A stretch of DNA of 64,000 nucleotides from Ananas comosus (lineage: Eukaryota > Streptophyta > Magnoliopsida > Poales > Bromeliaceae). The notes beneath the pieces were generated by a model that worked only from the letters and a program-made list of their open reading frames with translations, did not search any database and was not told the DNA's origin. Numbering within the stretch: position 1 is the stretch's first letter; every line of letters begins with the position of its first letter. The DNA lies in the NCBI RefSeq assembly GCF_001540865.1, contig NC_033625.1:12464809-12528808 (forward strand). Direction: 5' to 3'. The position numbers and the translations under genes are program-made. This document shows positions 1 to 10,370 of the stretch, one piece after another.

Positions 1-1240
1 TGCATACTTTCCTCTATTATTAAAGTTCGTCGATTATACACTCGATAAGCTTTACTAGTAGAGGAATAACCCAAGAATATTGCTTCGTCGGATTTAGCAT
101 CAAACTTTCCCAACTTGTCTTTTGTGTTTAAAATGAAACATTTACAACCAAAAATTTTGAAGTAACCAATATTGGGAGTTCTATTATGCCATAATTCGAA
201 AGAAGTCTTCTCAAGGATTGGTCGAATTAGAACACGATTTATAATATAGCAAGCTGTGTTTATGGCTTCGGCCCAAAAATATTTAGGCAACTCTCCCTCA
301 ATTAACATAGATCTAGCCATTTCTTGGAGAGATCTATTTTTGCGTTCAACAACCCCATTTTGTTGAGGTGTTCGAGGGGTAGCAAATTGATGTTCTATTC
401 CCAATTCATTATAAAACTCTTCAAAGTTATGATTTTCGAATTCACCATCATGATCACTTCTAATTTTGGAGATTATACAATTCTTTTCATTTTGAACACG
501 ATAGACAAAGTTTTTGAAGGATTTGAAGGTATCATACTTGTGTCTTAAAAATAAAGTCCAAGTATATTTTGAGTAATCATCAACAATTACAAAAACATAG
601 TTGCTTCCACCAAGGCTAGAGACATCAATTGGTCCAAAAAGATCCATACGAATCAATTCCAAAGGTCTAGTTGTGGAAACAATATTTTTGGATTTAAAAG
701 ATGATTTTATTTGCTTTGCTTGAGCACAAGCATTGCAAACCTCACCTTTGGCATAGTCTATTTTAGGTAAACCTTTTACAAGTTTTCTTTTGGAGAGTTT
801 TGAAAGAGAATCCATACTAGCTTATGCTAACCTTCTATGCCAAAGCCAAGATTCGTTAATTTGAACCGAAAAATATTTTTCTCCTTCATGTGAGAGTTTA
901 CCTAAATCAATGGTGTAAACATTCTTGGATCTAAAACCCATAAAAGCTACCTCATTTGTAGATGGATCAAGAATGCTACAATGAGATGTTTCAAATTTAA
1001 CAAAGTAGCCTTTGTCACATAATTGACTAATGCTTAGTAAATTATGCTTAAGACCATCAACTAAAAGAATATTTGAAATATTAACCTTTTCATTACCAAT
1101 TGTGTCGATTCTAATGATCTTTCCTTTAGTGTTGTCTCCAAAGATAACAAATCCTCCATCTTTCATTTTAATTGATTTAAACTTGGTTTGGTCCCAAGTC
1201 ATATGTCTTGAGCATCCGCTATCTAAGTACTATTTGTCAT
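1..1240 (-). pseudogene. copia protease motif, GAG-pre-integrase and integrase (broken)
   Basis: On the minus strand a retroviral-type aspartic protease motif DSGCSRHM is readable at about 1204-1227, preceded by a TAG in the position of a usual aromatic residue. The open stretch 822-1202 follows it and carries the end of protease and the GAG-pre-integrase region, ending in the WLWHRRLA motif. There a TAA replaces the residue that normally follows LA. The frame then continues to the window edge with CNACAQAKQ (zinc-binding CxxC), MDLFGP, VDDYSKYTW, RSDHDGEF and PQQNGVVERKNR, which hold the three acidic catalytic positions of the integrase core, and further on FGCKCFI. Known family: Ty1/copia pol. 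At least two stops make it non-functional as read. Confidence 0.9.
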
Positions 1241-1278
1241 TTGCACTTTTTGATTGGAGACACACCTACAAAAACAAA

Positions 1279-2187
1279 TCAAGTTTTTAACTTTGGTACC
1301 CAAGTGAGATTTGGTCCTTTTGAGTTAGATAAACCTTTCACAACCCAAATTTGGTTAAGTTTAGGATTCTTTTTATATTTACAAGAGGATATATGATGTC
1401 CTATAATATTGCAATAGGAGCAATGCAAAGTTCGGTTTTGATTTGTACTTTTAACAAAAACCTTTCTCTTGGCTTTTGTTAACTTGACATTATTTGGATT
1501 AGGAACATAACCTATCCCAAACTTTTTGAAGTTTACAACTTGACTTCCAAGCATCATATTTAGATACTTGGTTCCACCAACAAATTTCTCAAGAGTTTTC
1601 TTAGTTTCACCTAAGCTAACTTTGAGTTGTTGATTTTCAACTTGAAGTTTTTCAAGTTGTTTTTCATAATGAAAAATTGGATTAAAACTTTGACCTTCAA
1701 TTTTCTTTTTTAATGCTTCATTTTCACGAATGAGACTACAATATGTCTCATTAGCTTGTTTAAGCTCTTTTGTGAGTAAAGAGTCATCATTTTCAAGTAT
1801 TAAAGAAGGATTTGAAGTTGAAAGTTTTAAGTTGTTTACTTCCATCTCTAATAAGGCATTTTGCTTTTTGAGAGATGTATATTTCGGACCCAAACTTTGT
1901 AGATTATCATACAAAGAAAAGAAGACTTCTAAAAGTTCATTATAACTTAAATTATTTACCTCATCTTCAAGAGCCATAAGACATAGGATTGAGCTTTGCT
2001 CCTCTAGGCAAATTTGGGCAACTTCGTTTTCTGATTCATCATTGCTAGATTCGTCGGGGGCGTCCCAAATTAGTACATTGAAGGCTTTCTTTTTCTTATC
2101 TTTCTTAAAAGTTTTGTTTGGAAGAGTGCGTTCACTTTTCAAATGTCCTGGTTTATTACAATTGTAGCAAATGATTCCTTTCTTGAA
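1279..2187 (-). pseudogene. copia gag C-terminal half with zinc knuckles
   Basis: Starting from the TGA that ends the gag N-terminal reading frame, the minus strand continues in frame through a first zinc knuckle, CYNCNKPGHLKSER, in which the last cysteine of CX2CX4HX4C is arginine. It then runs through a long coiled-coil-like stretch rich in Leu, Glu and Lys, and a second intact knuckle CSYCNIIGHHISSC. A stop closes this part at about 1279, before the protease motif. The lost cysteine and the flanking stops indicate decay. The length of the coiled-coil segment is typical of larger plant copia gag proteins. Confidence 0.85.
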
Positions 2188-3003
2188 TCATTCACCATTG
2201 AACCCGTCTCGTATAGGTCTCCTCAAGTTGCGCTTCTTGATTAGTCGATCGAGCCTTTTTGAAATTATAGCGATTTCTTCGCTCGAACCTTCTTTGCTAT
2301 CTTCACTCTCAGAAGCAATGACTCCCTTAAGTGCAAGGCTTTTCTTTTTCTTGGGAGCCGCTTCGTTGTCATATTCTTTGATGCGTTGTTCATACGCCAT
2401 GAGTGATCCAACAAGTTCATCAATTTTTACTTTGTCCAAGTCATGAGCTTCTTGGATAGCAGTAATCTTAGGTATCCAACTTTTTGGTAGTACACGAAGA
2501 AGTTTTCGTACCAAGTCCGATTGAGGAAAACCCTTACCTAAGGCTTTCAAGCTATTTATAATGTTAGTAAATCTTGTGAACATATTCGAAATGGATTCAC
2601 TTTCCTCCATTTTGAATGGTTCATAATTTGACATAAGCATGCTTATTTTAGATTCCTTCACCCTAGAAGTACCTTCATGAGTAACTTCTAACTTATCCCA
2701 AATCTCTTTAGCCGTTGTGCATGTAGAGATTCGGTGAAACTCTTCTCTACTAAGAGCGCAAAGGAATGAATTGATAGCTTTAGCATTCAATTGAAAGCGA
2801 AATTTTTCCGCTTCATTCCATTCCGCTCTTGATTTTGATGGAGCGATATAACCACTTTCGATTATATCCCAAATATCAAAATCTAGAGATTGAAAGAATA
2901 TCTTCATTCTAATCTTCCAAAAAGGATAATCGGTTTCATAAAAAAATGGTAGCCGAACAATAGGTTGTCCTTCGATATTCTTTCCCGTGGATGCCATTCT
3001 CAC
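2188..3003 (-). pseudogene. copia gag N-terminal half (UBN2/DUF4219-type)
   Basis: A 271-residue minus-strand reading frame begins with MRMASTGKNIEG, followed by LPFFYETDYPFWKIRMK and then a UBN2-type capsid region with the AKEIWDKLEVTHEGT motif (about residues 100-115) and a lysine-rich end. The start lies about 30 bases downstream of the primer binding site, as expected for gag. A TGA after FNGE separates it from the zinc-knuckle half. As a protein this would build the virus-like particle, but the frame break means only a truncated capsid piece could be made. Confidence 0.85.
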
Positions 3004-3034
3004 TTAGATTTTAATCTAAATAATGTGAGACCGT

Positions 3035-3046
3035 ACTCTGATACCA
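3035..3046 (-). other. primer binding site (initiator tRNA-Met type)
   Basis: The minus strand reads TGGTATCAGAGT immediately downstream of the LTR end (CA at 3049-3050 on the minus strand). This is the initiator-Met tRNA complement used by most plant LTR retrotransposons, with one end mismatch. Confidence 0.85.
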
Positions 3047-3048
3047 AT

Positions 3049-4392
3049 TGAGGATCAAAATGGCAACCTAAGAGGGGGGGTGAATTAGGTTTAAAATAAA
3101 AATCCAAATAATCAAGCAAATTAAAAACCCGATGCAAATAAAAATGAGGAGTTTAGAGGAATGCAAACTTGAAAACCACACGATCAATTTGTTTCGAGGT
3201 TCGGCACTTTGCCTACGTCCCCGCCAACCTCTCAACACTAGAGAATGTTGGATCTCTACTAGATGATGCTTTTGCGGGCAAGCACCAAGCCTTCACACCA
3301 ACACCTTCTTCTTTCAAGCTTCAAGACGTTGGTTTTCTTTCTTTTTACAAAATTAAATCTTACTACAAATTTCACTAAAGTATAGAGAGAGAATTGTGAG
3401 CTAAGAGTATTAGAGACACTGAATTTTTAAGCTCAAAATGAACTATCTAGTTGCTGCTGAGAAAGGCCTCAATACCATCTATTTATAGCCTCGGGCAGCT
3501 TTTGTTCGTTGTACTTTCGGGCGCCCTAAATCTGTTTCCGGGCACCCTAAATCTGTTTCTGGGCGCCTGTCAAACCACGTGCGCCGCTTTTCTTGACTTT
3601 GTATGTTCGAGCCGTCAAAAGTTGTAGGCGCCCACAACACGAGGAATAGCTTTTCTGACACGCGCCGCTTCCTTTGGATTTCGGCCATCAGAGATTGTGG
3701 GCGCCCAGATCTTGAGGGACAACTTTTTCTGACAGCCGAAGTTTTCTGGATTCGGGATCATTTTGGGCTTCCAGAAGATGTAGGTTCCCAGATTTTCAAC
3801 GCGCGCGCCGCCTGGGTTAGAACTTTTTGGGCTGATACGCAACCTGTCAAGTCAAACACTTTCGGTCGCCCTAAACTGAAATTTGGGCAACTAGATCCGG
3901 TAAAGAAGTTTCTAGACCACCCGAACAGCAAACAGGTAGGATCCAAAAAATCTTATGAGATTTGGATCCACTTTAGGGCGCCCGGAACAGGGTCCAGAAA
4001 TCGCTACTTGACAGATCACAGAATTTGAGCAGTTTTTGAATATTTTTAAATAATCCTATGCACCTAATCAAAAGTTAGAAAATGTTTAAGTGATCTATAA
4101 GGTGATAAGATGAATAGTTTTAAACTTAGCTCAAAATTTCTCACTCTAATAGAGCATCAAATAAGGAATAGAGAGAGTGAGTTTGTCTTTTTGACAAAGA
4201 AAGCAGATATAGCTTCAAGTGGTGAGGCTCGATGCTAGAGGATTGCCCATCTTGAGTCCTTTTTGAAGATATAAAGATCTAAAACACAAAAACTCAAGAT
4301 AAAGAAGCAAATATAAAGCTTCAACTTAGATTTTATTTTTATTGTTAAACCAAATATTTAGCTACATATTGTTGGACTATTGGCGTTAACCA
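3049..4392 (-). repeat. LTR of the copia element
   Basis: Sequence between the primer site and the Harbinger-like insertion. It holds a GC-richer block (about 3510-3990) with repeated GGGCGCCC-like motifs and no conserved open frame. The outer LTR end is not resolved; the CA at 4365-4366 is one candidate. The partner LTR is outside the window. Confidence 0.6.
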
Positions 4393-4755
4393 TTAGGGCG
4401 TGTTTGGTTCGCCCTTTTTTCACTCTGGAGTTAGAATCGGAATGAACGAATCCGCTTGTCCTTGTTTGCTATGCAGGATTTTTATTCCGATTCCAATTCC
4501 TGAGTGAATAGGAATCCGCCAATTATTCCTTTTTCCAACCCGGCCTAGAAGGCCGAATTGAAAATTGAATCTGGGAGGAATGAATTTGTTCAAATTAAAT
4601 TTAATTTTTTTAAGCTTATTTTTTAATTAAAATACAAGTTTTAGTTTAAATATATATTTATAAATTTAAATTTAAATTTGAACTTAAATTAAAAATTAAA
4701 ATTCAATCAAGCACTTTGAATCTAATTTATAAATTTGAATTTAAATTTAAATTTA

Positions 4756-5495
4756 GGGTTAATTGCATACACGTCCCTACAAACATGCATGGTGAATTGC
4801 AGATATATGCAAAGCTCAATTTTCATAAGTTATCTCTTCAAAAGTCCTAATGTATTCAGATATGTCCATCTAGTTAGGATCCGTTAAAGAGCTGTTAATT
4901 TTTTAACAGTAGAGTTGTGAAATGACAATTTTGCCCTTGCCCTCTTCCTCTTCCTCTTCCTCTTCAGGTTGCGGGAGTCGACAGCGGCGGCGGTGACGGC
5001 GACCTTGCGGAGCTTGTCGGGGTTGCGGCCAACGAGGACGAGGAAGAGGCGGAAGGCGAAGGCGCGGCCGATGCCGTCGAAGGCGCCCGTGATGACGGCC
5101 CACGCGGGCACATGACGACGACGACGATTGGATCATCGATGACAACGACGAAGAAGAAGAAGAAGAAGGAGGAGGAGAAAAGGAGTAGGAAAAGGAGGGT
5201 ATGGAGAAGAAAAGGAAGAAGAAGAAGCAGGAGAGGAAGAGGAAGAGGAAGATGAAGAAGAAAAAGTGAAAAAGAAAGAGGAAGAAGAAGAAGGGCAAAA
5301 TTGTCAATTCACATTATTAATTAACCATGGTTAAATATTTTAACTGTGGTTAACGAAATTTCTCTTATGGATCCTAACGGCAAGGACATATCTGAATACA
5401 TTAGGACTTTTGCAGGAATAACTTATAAAAGTTGAGCTTTGTAGGGATATATCTGCAATTCACCATGTTTGCAGGGACGTGTATGCAATTAATCC
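4756..5495 (-). mobile_element. Pack-MULE (Mutator-like element with captured gene fragment)
   Basis: About 130-bp terminal inverted repeats start GGGTTAATTGCATACACGTC (left) and, inverted, GGATTAATTGCATACACGTC (right). They are flanked by an exact 9-bp direct repeat TTAAATTTA at 4747-4755 and 5496-5504, the Mutator target-site size. The AT-rich context makes a chance match easier, but the related Harbinger copy at 42.7 kb lacks this insert at the corresponding place. The centre (about 4940-5290) is GC-rich and purine-biased and carries a fragment of a ketoacyl-CoA reductase gene plus GAA/GAG-rich low-complexity sequence. Confidence 0.85.
4965..5111 (-). pseudogene. captured fragment of very-long-chain 3-oxoacyl-CoA reductase
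   Basis: A 49-codon minus-strand stretch reads AWAVITGAFDGIGRAFAF, then a short deletion, then LVLVGRNPDKLRKV. This is the N-terminal Rossmann-fold part of the short-chain dehydrogenase KCR1, including the TGxxxGIG cofactor loop. KCR1 is the endoplasmic-reticulum beta-ketoacyl reductase of fatty-acid elongation. Only the start of the catalytic domain is present: the usual membrane-anchor segment before it and the Tyr/Lys catalytic region after it are missing, and about five residues are lost between RL and LVLVGRNPDKL. It lies between MULE terminal repeats, so it is a transposon-captured exon piece and not a working gene. Alternative: another SDR-family parent gene; the match to the KCR-type sequence is strong by eye. 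Confidence 0.8.
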
Positions 5496-5848
5496 TTAAA
5501 TTTAATTTAAAATATAAAGTTTTATTCAAAGTTTATTTAAAATTTAAATTAAATTTATGGATTCAAATTTAAATTAAATTTATGGATTCAAATTTAAATT
5601 TAAATTATAATTTTAAGTTTGAATTTGAATAAATTAAATTTTTGTTTTATATTTTGAATTATCCTTTCGATTTCAAATTTTTATTTTTTAAAAAATATAT
5701 TTAAAATTTTGACATTATTTTAAAATTTTAACGTAAATTTTTAATATTTATTTTTCAGTTTCAATTTAGACTAGAATATTATAGAGATAAAATTGGTATA
5801 TTTATTTGATTATGTTTATAATATCTATCTGAACTAAACACTGACGAT

Positions 5849-6122
5849 TAGGAATGTCAACGGGTCGGGTTTTCAAAAGCCCGAACCCGATCTCGAAACC
5901 AAATTGAAACCCGAAGCCGGACCCGAACGCGGTAGGTTTTAAAAATTCATACCCATATTCGACCCTGACCAAAAATCTGAAACCCGAAACCAAACCCGAA
6001 AATCCGAACCCGAAATAATAAATTCTCTTTAATATATTTCAAAATATAATATAGTAAAATCAAAATTTTCAAAACACAATCAAATGCAACATTAAACATT
6101 CGATGGATAAAAATTATTAGAC

Positions 6123-6161
<39 letters not shown>

Positions 6162-6336
6162 GGGTTCGGATTCAAGGTTCGCATAAATACAAAATCCATA
6201 CCTGTATCCATATTTGTCGGGTTTTTATTTTCTATACCCATAGCCAAATCCATATCTGTTTAACTCGGATAAACCCTTTCCATTCGGGTTCGGATTCGGA
6301 TAATATTTCGGGTATCCATATCTATTGACATCCCTA
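5849..6336. mobile_element. hAT-like non-autonomous element
   Basis: Ends read TAGGAATGTCAACGGGT (left) and, inverted, TAGGGATGTCAATAGAT (right). The 8-bp flanks CTGACGAT (5841-5848) and CTGATGAT (6337-6344) match at 7 of 8 positions, fitting a hAT target duplication. The interior is rich in CCCGAACCC-type repeats and has a (TA)n run at about 6126-6160. The same family recurs at 11008-12779. The related Harbinger copy at 42.7 kb is uninterrupted at the matching site. Confidence 0.75.
6123..6160. repeat. (TA)n microsatellite
   Basis: Uninterrupted TA run inside the hAT-like element. In the sister hAT copy at 11 kb the corresponding TA run is interrupted by two fold-back elements, so this is the empty-site version. 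Confidence 0.9.
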
Positions 6337-7477
6337 CTGATGATGGAAATGGTTTATTTCGATTTTGATTCCGGTGGCGAACCAAACAGAATGAGATAAT
6401 GAATCATTCCAATTTTGTTTCCAACTTATTCTCATTCCGATTCCAATATTGATTCCGACTTCAAACCAAACACACCCTTAATTCTAAAAGCTCGCACTAT
6501 TAGAAAGATACAACCAATTTACTTAAAGTTTAGTGTAATGCATTGGACTTTTGCGGAAATTGACCGAATGGAAGGGGTTTAGTTGCTATCTATCGCAACT
6601 TTATTAAAAAGGCAACACACTGTTTGCCCTAATTCACAATACCCTATCCCAATCCAACATTAGCCGCCTCCTTCTCCCTCTCTCCCTCTCTTTCACTCTC
6701 TTTTATCTCGTTCTCTCCTCTAGAGAAGAATGCTATTGTTGGAAGGCTTCCAAACTTTGATTTGATCTCATCCAAAGCTTAGGGACAGCGAAGAGCTTCA
6801 AAAGAAAGCTCTAGGAGGAAGAAGGAACCTTCTCTCCTATGGTTTGGCTTGCAACGAGAGAGAGCTGAATTGAAATTTTAGGAATTTCGATTTCTAGTGT
6901 TCAAGTGAGGGCTTTTGGGTTTCTGATAGTAACAGAACTATTTTTAGGGTTCTTCTTGGTATTCCAAGAGATTTGATCTACCCCACTAGTAGAGAGCTCG
7001 GCTAAGGTGGAAAATATCACCGAAAAGGAATAATCTCTTTCTTTGTCCATAGTTTTCTGATTTGTTTAGCTTGTTAACTTAGTAAATGTCATTATAATAT
7101 GATAGATTGCATGCTAGAGAAAAATACAAGGGCTTTAACTCTCTTGTACGACAATTAAAAATGAATCCGAGACTTGAAATATTGGTAGAAATGTGTAGCA
7201 CCTAACTTAGGTAAAACCTAAGGTGAGACATGGAGATTGTGAACTCTAGATTAAACTTGAACTAAAGAACTAGCCGAGTATAGTGATAAAGTGAGTGTGT
7301 GTCAACCGATTGGAGACTAGAGAACCTGCTGAGTATAGCGATGAGGCGAGTGTGTGTCAATCGATTGGAGAGTAGTTTGATCATTTTCCGCTCTCCATGA
7401 GATGTTATAACCCTAGGGGTTAGTGAGTTTAAGGTGTCATGACACGTATGGTGTAGCTTTCCAGAAGTATCAAGGGA

Positions 7478-7580
7478 ATGCCGATCATTCTCGATTTCTT
7501 GATGTGCATGGGGAGGGCCGATCATTCACCGCTTTTACTATGTACTGGAGTGTCGATCATTCTCGACTCCAAAGTATTAT
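7478..7580 (+). repeat. degenerate minisatellite with GATCATTCTCGACTC core, left part
   Basis: Three copies of a GATCATTC(TCGAC)-type core about 40 bases apart. The array was split by insertion of the solo LTR and continues at 10428-10640. Confidence 0.65.
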
Positions 7581-7587
7581 GACTTTT

Positions 7588-10370
7588 TGTAGCACACTGA
7601 ATTTTAGCAAATTGCAAGATTCTGGTGTTCGAATAGTACTTGGTACTATTTATGGTGAGTTTAAGAGTCGTGGACTGTGTACCGACCAAATACTCGCGTT
7701 TTACGAGGCGAAATGGTGTACTTAGCACCAAAATCTACAAACTGCAAGTTTTGGAGAGCTGAGTACCGGTACCGCAGTGAGGTACCGGTACCCCAGCACG
7801 TAACCAAGAGAGCTGCTCTCGGGTTTGGGCTGAGGGATGCTGGGTACCGGTACAGACTTGGTCGGGTAACGGTACTGGAGCCGGGTATCGGTACTGCATT
7901 GAATGAGTACCGGTACATCGCAAGCTCCCATCTTGACAGAGGCTCGGGTTGCGTAGGTTTGGTTGTTGGCTACCGGTACTCCTGCCCAAGTACCGGTACG
8001 CAGTGCAGAAAATTGCAGTTCGTGCAGTTTGTAATTTCTGTATTTTTGAGGGTCTTGGGGGAATTGTTACATCATGCTTATAACATACCCTCTCCCCCAC
8101 GTCTCCTTTTGTGCTGAGACTAGAGAGAGGAAGAGGTGAGTTTTTCCTCCTCTCTCCCTTGGATTTCTTCTCCAAAACTCATGTTGATTTGGGTTTTTGA
8201 TCTCTTTTTTTCTTCCTCTTCATGGTGGCTAGCTTCTTAAGCCTTGAAGGAGCCTTGGAAGTAAAGAAGAGAGCTAGTTGCGGATCTAACTCCAACTCAA
8301 GCTTGGTTTGGAGCTTCTACTAAGGTTAGTAATCTTCTTACTACCTCCGATTGTAGATTTTGCTTAGGTTTTGGAAGAAAACCTAGTTTTGAAAAAATTA
8401 GGGTTTTATTTGGGGTTTTTGATTTATAGTCTTTGGGGTTAAATTGATGAGTATAGAACTCTCTTTTAGGTTGGATTTGAAGTTTTGTAGCTTCGATTGA
8501 GACTTTCATCAAGTTCTTCTTGGGTAAAGGTATTTTCTACCTATTTAGGCTTGATTTTTCAGTATTTTTATATGATGTTCATTCGAAGCTTATAACTCTC
8601 TTAGAAATTTTTTTAGAGTGCTAGAAGCTTGGTGGACAACTTCGTTCGAAGGAACGAAAGCGGTTCAAAGGGTATCCAATGGGTTTGACCTCACCGAAAT
8701 GGGTGAACTCTCTCTATATCTTCTAAATTGTTAAAGACTTGGATTGATGCATATTCATGCTAATTAGGACATGATAGAATTTTGGAATACATGATACATA
8801 TGTGTTGCATGTAGAAAATTTATACCATATATAGTAGAGGTATATAATGTGGACTTAAATCCTAAATGACACATGTTTGTATTTCCTATTATGCAACAAT
8901 AGAAAGCATGTTAGAGATGAATAAATGATTTATTTTGTGCACCCTACTTGGCTCGTGGAATCAATGGAACTTAGCACTTAATTGCATGTTCATATTATAC
9001 TTGTTATAGATAAGGTGAATGAGACTTAGCATTTAATTGCATGGTAATATTATACTTGTTATAGACGAGGTGAATGAGACTTAGCATTTAATTGCATGTT
9101 AATGTTATACTTATTATAGACAAGGTGAATGAAACTTAGCATATGTTAGTACTATACTTGTTAGAGACAAGGTAAATGTGACATAGCATTAGTAGTGACA
9201 AAACATAAAATTAAGTGTGTTGCACTTAGCCTAGTTGAACAACTAGAACTTGATACATGACATAGTGGACATGAACTTCATGTATTGTCACTTGACTTAA
9301 TAAATGGTTAAATCTCGACAATGTGACATAGAATCCTACCGTGGGTCGCTAGTACTTGTACCATATTTTAGACATGATGACCGAGGACTTGATATGGATG
9401 ATCATGCTTGCTTGCCATTGTGCTCATTCGCACAAGCTTGTGAGGGTCGCTCCCTACAAGCCGACACTCCGGAGTTGGCCTATGCGACATCATGCTCGCC
9501 CGTGCGGGATTGGGCACCGAAGTGGATTGCCGTGGGTGAGGCTCATTCCTAGCGAGGGAATATTAACTACCACGGGGCCATTAGGCACGGCGTAAGGCGG
9601 GACTATACTTTGTGTAAGTCCTTGTTGGATTGGATAGTATAATCAAACTTGATGTTGAACTTCACTACTAGATAGTGCACGACATTTTGGATACATATAC
9701 ATTAGTCACTTGTTATGATTACACATGTGATAGTCATACATGTTAATTACTATTCATAATTGGAGGCATAGTAGTTCATTAATTCTTATAATTCTTTCAA
9801 TTCTTGCAAGTAATCATGCTATAATAGTAGTATTTCTACTTTTGCCTCAGTTGACCTAGTAGTGTAATTCGCGTTTCTCGGCGGCTTACCCACTGAGAAC
9901 TATTGTTTAATAGTTCTCACCCTTATGTATTTGTTGTTTTCGTTTCAGAGCCTTCCACGGCGAGTGAGGCTAGGGATCGCGGCAAGAGAGTCGCGTCTAG
10001 CTAGAGCGTTGGGAGAAATCTATACTCTTAGGTGGACACCTTTCTTTTTGTTTTAATTGGTGAGGTGTTTTGACCACTTTGTAGAGAGACCACCATGTGA
10101 TTCCCAGTTGTATTCTGTTTAGTTATACTTGGTGTATATTTCCTTTGGATACTTGCTCTCTTTATGGTATCAACTTGTTTTAACCTTTAGCAATGTGGTT
10201 TATTATGCTTACTGTAGTACTTATGCTCTGATTATCATGATAGGATTTTATTCTTGCCATTTCTATTGAATGCTTTATTGTAGACGCCTTGTGTGCACCG
10301 AGGGTGCCTTGTGCATACAGCGGGTCTGGGCAGGCGTCGGTTAGGCTTCCGCTGGGGCCCGGGCGTGACA
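7588..10370 (+). mobile_element. solo LTR of a Ty3/gypsy family
   Basis: Starts TGTAGCACACTGAA and ends GGGCGTGACA. The 5-bp flanks CTTTT (7583-7587) and CCTTT (10371-10375) match at 4 of 5. It is homologous along its length to the two LTRs of the gypsy element at 51-64 kb (start at 56884, end at 52776), so it is a complete LTR of about 2.78 kb with no internal domain attached. It is inserted inside a minisatellite of an older LTR-like sequence. A likely TATA-type motif CTTATAA lies at about 8077-8083, upstream of a CT-rich leader-like stretch. Confidence 0.8.
7763..7999 (+). promoter_or_regulatory. cluster of GTACCGGTAC palindromes in the LTR
   Basis: Five exact copies of the palindrome GTACCGGTAC (7763, 7782, 7844, 7907, 7990) and three near copies (about 7866, 7886, 7971) lie within 240 bases, upstream of the probable LTR promoter. 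Degenerate copies occur at the same place in the 3' LTR near 57066-57290. GTAC is the core of sites bound by SBP/SPL transcription factors and of copper-response elements in plants; a regulatory role here is inference. Confidence 0.55.

Larger units (their letters stand above)
1..4392 (-). mobile_element. Ty1/copia LTR retrotransposon, partial and decayed
   Basis: Read on the minus strand the order is LTR, primer binding site, gag with UBN2-type domain, zinc knuckles, protease motif, GAG-pre-integrase and integrase core, which is the Ty1/copia order. Reverse transcriptase and RNase H would lie to the left of position 1 and are not in the window. Several in-frame stops break the polyprotein, so this copy is not autonomous. 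The LTR inner edge is at 3049 (next to the primer site); the outer edge cannot be fixed because a Harbinger-like element is inserted at 4393-4395. The purine run near 3070 followed by GTGAATTAGG is part of the LTR. Confidence 0.9.
4396..6477. mobile_element. PIF/Harbinger-like non-autonomous element
   Basis: The terminal inverted repeats read GGGCGTGTTTGGTTCG on the left and, inverted, GGGTGTGTTTGGTTTGA on the right. They are flanked by TTA at 4393-4395 and TTA at 6478-6480, the 3-bp target site of this superfamily. The interior is AT-rich with no transposase frame. Two other elements are inserted in it: a Pack-MULE at 4756-5495 and a hAT-like element at 5849-6336. A related copy without these insertions is at 42710-43201. 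Confidence 0.8.

Noticed and set aside
4903..5307. 134-residue frame in the Pack-MULE rich in Phe, Ser and Arg
   Set aside because: It is a shifted frame of the captured reductase piece plus GAA/TTC low-complexity sequence.
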